Assembly: GCA_035541895.1 (NCBI GenBank)
Contig: DATKMK010000096.1
Coordinates: 1-55,270 of the forward strand
DNA length: 55,270 nt
Direction of reading: 5' to 3'
DNA from: DATKMK01 sp035541895
GTDB taxonomy: Bacteria > Desulfobacterota > Binatia > HRBIN30 > JACQVA1
Of the stretch, positions 50,200-55,270 are shown piece by piece. Each line of letters opens with the position of its first letter. The stretch's first letter is position 1. The notes below the pieces were generated by a model. The model was not told where the DNA came from. It searched no databases and was given only the letters and a program-made list of their open reading frames with translations. Both the position numbers and the translations under genes were made by a program.

Positions 50200-51384
50200 T
50201 TGATCTTGAGGGGCGCACGCACGGTTGCCAGCGGTCTGTTGCTGGTCTGCTTGGGCGCACTACTCGGATTCGGGGTCATTGAAGTGACCGTCCGAGCGCT
50301 CCACCTTGTCCAAGATCGCTTTTGGGAACCGGATCCGATGCTTGGGGTAAGACATACCCGCGGCAAGACTGGCTGGTGGACCCAAGAGGATCATGAGTTC
50401 CGGGTGCCGGTTCATATCAATGATCTGGGCCTGCGTGATGTCGAGCACGCCTATGCGAAAGAGTCGCAGCAGACCCGTATCTTGTTGCTTGGCGACTCGT
50501 TCATCGAAGCGTTGCAAGTACGACTGGAACAAAGCCTCGGACGGCAGTTGGCGGCCCGGCTCGGGCCCGCGAGTGAAGTGGTCAGCGCGGGCGTGAGTGG
50601 GTACGGCACCGCCAGCGAGTTCATGTTTCTCGAGCACGAAGGGTGGCGGTACGATCCCGATCTGGTGATGCTTGCCTTCTATCCCGGGAACGATGTGAAG
50701 AATAACAGCCCGACGCTCGAAGACGCTTTGCGCCCGCGATACCAGAGCGATGGGACCCTCCTGCGGGTTGAGGGGAGCGATGGTGATACCGCCAGCGCGT
50801 CGCACGCCCGCAAGGGCTGGTGGGAGCGTTCGCAGGCGTTCCGGTATACCCGCCAACTCGTCTTGCTCCACCCCGGCGTGGCAGGCCCATTGCACACGCT
50901 CGGGCTACTCAAGATCGAAGGGCCGCGGCGCGCCCCGGAGCGCAACGGCGTTCCGATCGACTATGAAGTGTTTCGGCCGGAAGTCGATCCGGAGTGGCAG
51001 GACGCGTGGGAGCACACCTTCCGACTTTTGGGTGACATGAGCGAGTCGGTTCGCAAACGCGGTAAGCGGTTTGCGGTCATCATTGTACCGAGCCGATACC
51101 AAATCTACCCGGTGCGATGGGCCGAGGCGCTCGCTGCCCATCCGGCGATGCAGAAGGAGGTATGGGATGTCGACATGCCGGTACGCCGCATGGTTGCGTG
51201 GTGCGAAACGCGGGGGATTGCGTGTGTGGATCTGACGTCCACCTTTCGGCTCGCCGCCGCGGAGGCCACGCCGTTGTACTTCCATTATGACGGGCATTGG
51301 ACCGCGGCTGGCCACGAGCTGGCCGCGCGCGCCGTGGCTGCGTTCTTGCGCGCGCAAAACCTCGTGCCGGCACAGTCGCAATAG
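50200..51384 (+). CDS. SGNH-hydrolase-fold protein (SxtL-like), copy 2
   Basis: A 394-residue membrane-anchored SGNH protein. Helix at ~10-28 (VASGLLLVCLGALLGFG), block I ILLLGDSFIEALQVRLEQSL (~95), block II VVSAGVSGYGTASEFMFLEH, block III GNDVKNNSP with the asparagine, and a C-terminal YDGHWTAAGHELAA with the Asp-His pair (~363). It parallels the protein at 43302 along its whole length and keeps a more classical GNDV block III than that copy. The start is TTG 50200. The SxtK-like miniprotein follows 14 bases later, so the two are co-transcribed. Confidence 0.87.
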   Translation: MILRGARTVASGLLLVCLGALLGFGVIEVTVRALHLVQDRFWEPDPMLGVRHTRGKTGWWTQEDHEFRVPVHINDLGLRDVEHAYAKESQQTRILLLGDSFIEALQVRLEQSLGRQLAARLGPASEVVSAGVSGYGTASEFMFLEHEGWRYDPDLVMLAFYPGNDVKNNSPTLEDALRPRYQSDGTLLRVEGSDGDTASASHARKGWWERSQAFRYTRQLVLLHPGVAGPLHTLGLLKIEGPRRAPERNGVPIDYEVFRPEVDPEWQDAWEHTFRLLGDMSESVRKRGKRFAVIIVPSRYQIYPVRWAEALAAHPAMQKEVWDVDMPVRRMVAWCETRGIACVDLTSTFRLAAAEATPLYFHYDGHWTAAGHELAARAVAAFLRAQNLVPAQSQ

Positions 51385-51398
51385 GAAGGAGACACGCT

Positions 51399-51569
51399 AT
51401 GGCTGGAATTGGAAGTCGTTTGGGGGTGGCCGGTGAGCTGCTCACGTTCCTCTGGCAACGCAAGCTGTGGTGGATGATTCCGATGGTATTCGTGTTGTTG
51501 ATCTTTGCCGGCCTGATGGTAACGGCCCAGAGTTCAGTGCTCGGACCGTTCATCTACACGCTGTTTTAA
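51399..51569 (+). CDS. SxtK/DUF5989-family membrane miniprotein
   Basis: A 56-residue protein with an amphipathic N-terminus and one membrane helix (MIPMVFVLLIFAGLMVTAQS), ending SSVLGPFIYTLF, the characteristic DUF5989 tail also found in the small SxtK protein of saxitoxin clusters. Function unknown; family members lie next to carbamoyltransferases and SGNH proteins. AGGAAGGAG about six bases upstream firmly supports ATG 51399, although the open frame begins at 51297. Its neighbours here, an SGNH protein upstream and the carbamoyltransferase 5 kb away, reproduce that association. Confidence 0.85.
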   Translation: MAGIGSRLGVAGELLTFLWQRKLWWMIPMVFVLLIFAGLMVTAQSSVLGPFIYTLF

Positions 51570-51608
51570 GGCCAGCGGACCGACAGCGCCGACGTTAAGG
51601 ACGAGCAA

Positions 51609-54600
51609 GTGCTCAAAGTGAGCGCAACGGCGACCGCCTCCCGGCTCTGCGTTCTCAGTGCCGCAGTGGGAGTTCTCGTACTCGCCAATGGCGCGCATGC
51701 TGCGCCAACGCTCTACGTTCGGGCGCTCGGAAACGATGGCGCTGACGGTTATTCTCCGGTCACCGCGCTGCGGAGCATCAAAGTGGCCGCTCGCAAACTG
51801 ACGACCACCGGCGGACAGATCATCGTCGGGCCGGGAACCTATTGTGAGGGGGACATCGCGCCGCAACTCTCACACGGAGATTTCCAACGTGGTCCGCTCG
51901 AATTCATTGCCGATCGCGACGGCAGCCAGACGGGCGACCGGCCGGGCCCGGTGATTGTCGATGCACGTGGCCGTGCGGCAAACGGGTGTGACAAGGGCAG
52001 TGATGTCCCGTGGGGCACCGGTTTTCTGATGCTGGGCGAGTCCAACGTCCGCATCGATGGGTTCCACGTGTTGGGGGCAATGGATGCCGGTATTCAAGTA
52101 CGGTACAACCGCGGCTCGCGAATCGCGGCGAGCAACGTCACCGTCGTAAACTGCGTCGTCTTCGCAAATGGCAAACGAGGTATCGACATTCAAGATACCG
52201 CCGGCGCGCTGATCTTCAACAATCTGACGTATGCCAACGGCAGTACCGGAATATCGCTTGCGGGCGGGCAGCTTGGCTCGGCCAATGCGATCGTGGCGCA
52301 CAACACCAGCGTCGGCAACGGAGCGTACGGGATTATCATTGGCGAAGGAGACCAGTCGACGGTTTCCTCACCGAACGCACTGGTGCTATCCAACGTGCTC
52401 GCCCGCAACCGGCTTGCGGGCGCCAAGGTGCCGGTATCGTCGCGCGACACGTTCAGCAGTGGATTCAATGTGAGTGGGGACGGCTTCTATCCTGTTCTAT
52501 CCGCAGCGCCGTCGGACGTGGTCGGGGACCCTCTCCTCGCCAACCCCGGGTGTCTTGACGTGATCGCGAGTCCCCCCGTTTGCACCGACGATGATTTTCG
52601 CCTGCGAGCGGATAGCCCTGCCTTGGACTATGGCCCTGGCGATGCGGGCGCCATGGGTGTGACCGGCAGCACACGCGACGACGACAGCCCCGACACTGGG
52701 GTGGTCGACGCCGGATATCACTTCACCAACAATACCAGCGACTTTCTTCCGGCGATCCCGCGCGTTGCGCTCTACACCCGCGGAATCGGCAAGTTCCTAC
52801 CGTCCGTCACCCCTGATCGTCTTCTGTTTGTGCGCCAGGATGGCGACGACGCCAACGACGGTACGACTCCGGGGAGCGCATTCCGAACCATCCGGCACGC
52901 CGCACAGGCGGCGGTGTCGGGTGATATGGTTGTCGTGGCACCGGGCCATTACCTAGAGGGAGACATCGGTCTGAATGAAGGGGGCAAGCCCGAGCATCCA
53001 CTGTGGCTCATTGGGGATTCGAGCGGTAAGCTGACCGGCTCGGTGCCGGGGCCTGTCTGTATCGACGCCGGTGGACAGCACGACACGGCCTTCACGCTGG
53101 TGAACCGCAGCTACATTCTGATTCGCGGCTTTTACATCATGGGCGCGCGCCAGGCGGGCATTCAGGTGCGCGCGTGTGCCGGCAACGGAGACAATTGCAA
53201 ACCCACCTGGAAATCTGAAAACGTCACCGTGAGCGACAACATCGTCTTTTCCGGCCACCGCGGCATCGACATGACCGATACCGCCAATTCCATGGTGTTC
53301 AACAACCTCGTCTACGGGAATGCCAGCACCGGCATTGATGTGATCGGCAATGTCCGTGAAGCCGCCAATGCTTGGGTGATCAACAACACGGTCTATCGGA
53401 ACGCCGGCAGTGGCGTGTTGTTCTCCGGGCGTATCGGCGCGCCCAACGGTGCGGTGATGAACAATGTGATCCAAGCGAACCAGGTGCTGGGAATCAAGAC
53501 CAGCGACAGCGCTCACACCGGCTTGTTTGTGAATCACAACCTCAACCTCGACGGCGCGAACAGCAAGACCCCGACCGATCTCGGAGACCCGGGAGGCGAC
53601 ACGGCATTTGTCGCGCCCGCCGGACCGGACGGGATCTTGGGCAGCAGCGGATTTCAAGACGACAATTTTCGGCTGTCCGTCGGCCGCAGCGCTGCGATCA
53701 ATGCCGGTGCGTTGGGCGCGGCCGACCCCGCACTCAGCGGGCGCGTGGCGCGCAGTGACGGCGAGGTGAACAGCGGCCGTGCCGACCTCGGTTTTCACTA
53801 TCCCGTCGCCGGACCACTTCCGGGGCTGCCGGTTGCGACCGGAACGGTGTTCGTTCGCGCGTCGGTCGGCAACGATGCCAACGACGGCCGGTCACCGCGC
53901 ACGGCCTTTCGCACTATCGCGCGCGCGGCAGTGGAGGCTGTGCCCGGTACGACGGTCGTTATCGGCCCCGGCACGTATCACGAGTACAACTTGCGTCCAC
54001 TCGTCAGCGGGACCGCATTGCACCCAATTGCGTTTACCGGCGACGCCGGCGGGAACCAAACCGGTGACCCCGCCGGACCGGTGGTCGTGGATGCGAGCGG
54101 TGGGAGCACCGGATTTCGCCTCGGGGGCGACTCGTATGTGCACCTCAGCAATCTGTCCATCATGGGCGCGCGTCTAGCAGGAGTCCTTGCGCTCGACACC
54201 ATCGAGGTGGAAATCGTCAACTGCCGCGTGTTCTCGAACGCGAAGGTCGGACTTCTCATCGCGCGCCCGCGGGGCGGGAATACACTGTTCAATAACCTTG
54301 TGTACGGCAACGGCGGCGACGGTGTGCAGTTTCGTCTGCGATCGATCGGTGACAGCACGATCCGGCTGCTGAGCAGTACGGTGATCAACAATCAGGGTCG
54401 CGGAGTATGGATCTACCGTGCGGGGTCGCTGCGACGGATGGGCGCCGTGTTGGTTGCAAACAACATCATCCAAAACAATCAAAGCGGTGGTGATTTGGTG
54501 GTGACGCCTCGTCCCTTTCCGACGTTGCAGTTCTTGGCGAACATGTTGTCCAGTCCGCCCGTTGGTGTGAGCGCGACGTCTGCTTTGCGAGTTGCCCCAT

Positions 54601-54803
54601 CGATGTTCGGTGCGACGACCGCCTCGCAAGCGATTCTCGGCGGTGTCGCCTCAGCCAGCGATGGCTTGGATGTTGACCTTTTCGCTCCTCGGGACGCTGG
54701 CTTCGGCGACGCAGCGCTCTGGGGCCTGGAAGGCGGTCGCATACGACCGGATGGCGCCCCCGACACTGGCGTCGTCGATCTCGGGTATCATTATCTGCAC
54801 TGA
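51609..54803 (+). CDS. secreted right-handed β-helix protein with three tandem units
   Basis: A 1064-residue exported protein. A signal peptide (~1-31, ending ANGAHA) is followed by three homologous units beginning near residues 35, 403 and 747. Each opens with an LYVRALGNDGADGYSP-type motif (FVRQDGDDANDGTTP, FVRASVGNDANDGRSP), continues with a T/S-x-A-F-R-T-I repeat, a GPGTYxE turn and parallel β-helix coils rich in NN (FNNLTYANGSTG, FNNLVYGNASTG, FNNLVYGNGGDG), and two of the three end near DTGVVD-GYH. This is the DUF1565/pectate-lyase-like fold of polysaccharide lyases and mannuronan epimerases. It could trim, epimerise or bind the exported polymer. The start is GTG 51609. No membrane anchor is seen at the C-terminus. 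Confidence 0.88.
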   Translation: MLKVSATATASRLCVLSAAVGVLVLANGAHAAPTLYVRALGNDGADGYSPVTALRSIKVAARKLTTTGGQIIVGPGTYCEGDIAPQLSHGDFQRGPLEFIADRDGSQTGDRPGPVIVDARGRAANGCDKGSDVPWGTGFLMLGESNVRIDGFHVLGAMDAGIQVRYNRGSRIAASNVTVVNCVVFANGKRGIDIQDTAGALIFNNLTYANGSTGISLAGGQLGSANAIVAHNTSVGNGAYGIIIGEGDQSTVSSPNALVLSNVLARNRLAGAKVPVSSRDTFSSGFNVSGDGFYPVLSAAPSDVVGDPLLANPGCLDVIASPPVCTDDDFRLRADSPALDYGPGDAGAMGVTGSTRDDDSPDTGVVDAGYHFTNNTSDFLPAIPRVALYTRGIGKFLPSVTPDRLLFVRQDGDDANDGTTPGSAFRTIRHAAQAAVSGDMVVVAPGHYLEGDIGLNEGGKPEHPLWLIGDSSGKLTGSVPGPVCIDAGGQHDTAFTLVNRSYILIRGFYIMGARQAGIQVRACAGNGDNCKPTWKSENVTVSDNIVFSGHRGIDMTDTANSMVFNNLVYGNASTGIDVIGNVREAANAWVINNTVYRNAGSGVLFSGRIGAPNGAVMNNVIQANQVLGIKTSDSAHTGLFVNHNLNLDGANSKTPTDLGDPGGDTAFVAPAGPDGILGSSGFQDDNFRLSVGRSAAINAGALGAADPALSGRVARSDGEVNSGRADLGFHYPVAGPLPGLPVATGTVFVRASVGNDANDGRSPRTAFRTIARAAVEAVPGTTVVIGPGTYHEYNLRPLVSGTALHPIAFTGDAGGNQTGDPAGPVVVDASGGSTGFRLGGDSYVHLSNLSIMGARLAGVLALDTIEVEIVNCRVFSNAKVGLLIARPRGGNTLFNNLVYGNGGDGVQFRLRSIGDSTIRLLSSTVINNQGRGVWIYRAGSLRRMGAVLVANNIIQNNQSGGDLVVTPRPFPTLQFLANMLSSPPVGVSATSALRVAPSMFGATTASQAILGGVASASDGLDVDLFAPRDAGFGDAALWGLEGGRIRPDGAPDTGVVDLGYHYLH

Positions 54804-54901
54804 CCGCGTCGGGCGGACGTTGGGAGTGCACCGTCGCTCGACCGCCACGCCTCGGCTGCAGAGGTCTCCGGCTTCAACGTCGTGACGACATTGTTGAAGA
54901 G
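54804..54901. other. short intergenic gap
   Basis: Ninety-eight bases between the β-helix gene and the last glycosyltransferase contain no recognisable gene; a weak GAAGAG purine run precedes the ATG at 54902. Confidence 0.4.
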
Positions 54902-55270
54902 ATGAGCGCAATCAAAATCATCTACGCGATCAAGTCGATGCCCGTCGGCGGCAGCCAGACGCATCTGGTGCAGGTGCTCAAGCTGCTCGATCGACGACGC
55001 TTCGATCCGATGTTGTGCTGCTTGACCGGCGAAGGATCGCTGCTCGACGCCGCACGCGCCGCAGGTGTGCGCGTGATCGACGGTGAGATGCACAGCGGCT
55101 TCAAAGGATGGCAAACGCTCGCCGGAGTCCTGAACTTCGCGCGCTTCCTGCGTCGCGAACGGGTCCAGATCGTTCACAACTACCTGCTGCGCGCGAACGT
55201 GGTCGGCGCGGTGGCGGCGCGGCTGGCGCGGGTGCCTGTGGTGCTGTGCAGCAAACGCGGCTGTCACGAG
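54902..55270 (+). CDS. GT4-family glycosyltransferase, 5' part, runs off the right edge
   Basis: The first 123 residues of a GT-B glycosyltransferase: MSAIKIIYAIKSMPVGGSQT, with the Gly-Gly-(S/T/A) acceptor-side loop, HLVQVLKLLDRRRFDPMLCC and IVHNYLLRANVVGAVAARLA, the usual DVVH...N-AA pattern of GT4 enzymes. The donor-binding half lies beyond the window. The locus therefore continues to the right. Confidence 0.85.
   Translation, partial: MSAIKIIYAIKSMPVGGSQTHLVQVLKLLDRRRFDPMLCCLTGEGSLLDAARAAGVRVIDGEMHSGFKGWQTLAGVLNFARFLRRERVQIVHNYLLRANVVGAVAARLARVPVVLCSKRGCHE

Overview
The window is GC-rich, gene-dense DNA. Its core, about 11.1-55.3 kb, is one long Wzx/Wzy-type exopolysaccharide or capsule locus. 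Deep σ54/NtrC-type regulation, an ExeA/XrtA-type ATPase at the head of the polysaccharide genes, tandem YSGPF-type hypothetical proteins and REP-like palindromes suggest an environmental, probably uncultivated proteobacterium-like lineage such as Binatota, Desulfobacterota or Myxococcota. That placement is inference; no marker gene is present to fix the taxonomy.

Left edge (1-3.6 kb): the C-terminal half of a type I CRISPR helicase-nuclease Cas3 enters from the left. Its 3' end runs into the remnant of an IS3-family element. An acyltransferase-3 gene follows, beginning inside a REP-like inverted repeat. Next come a frameshifted IS3-family orfA and intergenic DNA with a second palindromic element. 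No CRISPR array is visible.

Regulatory block (3.6-13.2 kb): after a YkgJ-like cysteine-cluster protein, five genes run leftward: a REC-degenerate AAA+-histidine kinase hybrid, an NtrC-type regulator, a REC-histidine kinase, a small unknown protein and an internally duplicated unknown protein. Two σ54-like promoter candidates face into this block. A divergent pair, a degenerate kinase-like protein and a second NtrC-type regulator joined by ATGA overlap, leads into the polysaccharide locus.

Polysaccharide locus (13.3-49.2 kb, all +, many ATGA/GTGA stop-start overlaps): it opens with an ExeA-like ATPase carrying LysM and SPOR-like domains, a NusG/RfaH-type factor, a Wza-like export lipoprotein, a Wzz/GumC co-polymerase, a CpsD-like ATPase with an altered P-loop and a Wzy-like polymerase. 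An acyl-carrier module follows: FemAB/GNAT-like transferases, an acyl carrier protein, a fused αβ pyruvate-dehydrogenase-type E1, and a lipoyl E2. Next are glycosyltransferases and nucleotide-sugar genes (LegB-like 4,6-dehydratase, nucleotidyltransferase, SDRs, PIG-L deacetylase, DegT aminotransferase). An unusual phosphoglycosyltransferase fused to a PglF/WbpM-like membrane/CoA-binding domain follows, then oxidoreductases, a methyltransferase, Wzx and another glycosyltransferase.

Decoration region (41.8-55.3 kb): MBOAT acyltransferase, two related SGNH proteins, NodU/SxtI-type carbamoyltransferase, a second carrier protein, a methyltransferase, a DltA-like adenylation enzyme, a reversed sulfotransferase, an SxtK/DUF5989 miniprotein, a secreted three-unit β-helix protein and a partial glycosyltransferase. 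Together these look like a heavily modified polysaccharide: Wzx/Wzy/Wzz/Wza build and export it, and separate modules may add acyl, aminoacyl, carbamoyl, methyl and sulfate groups. The two most unusual features are the E1/E2/carrier-protein set, which could make a 2-hydroxyacyl thioester for sugar decoration, and the combined Dlt-like and Sxt-like decoration cassette.
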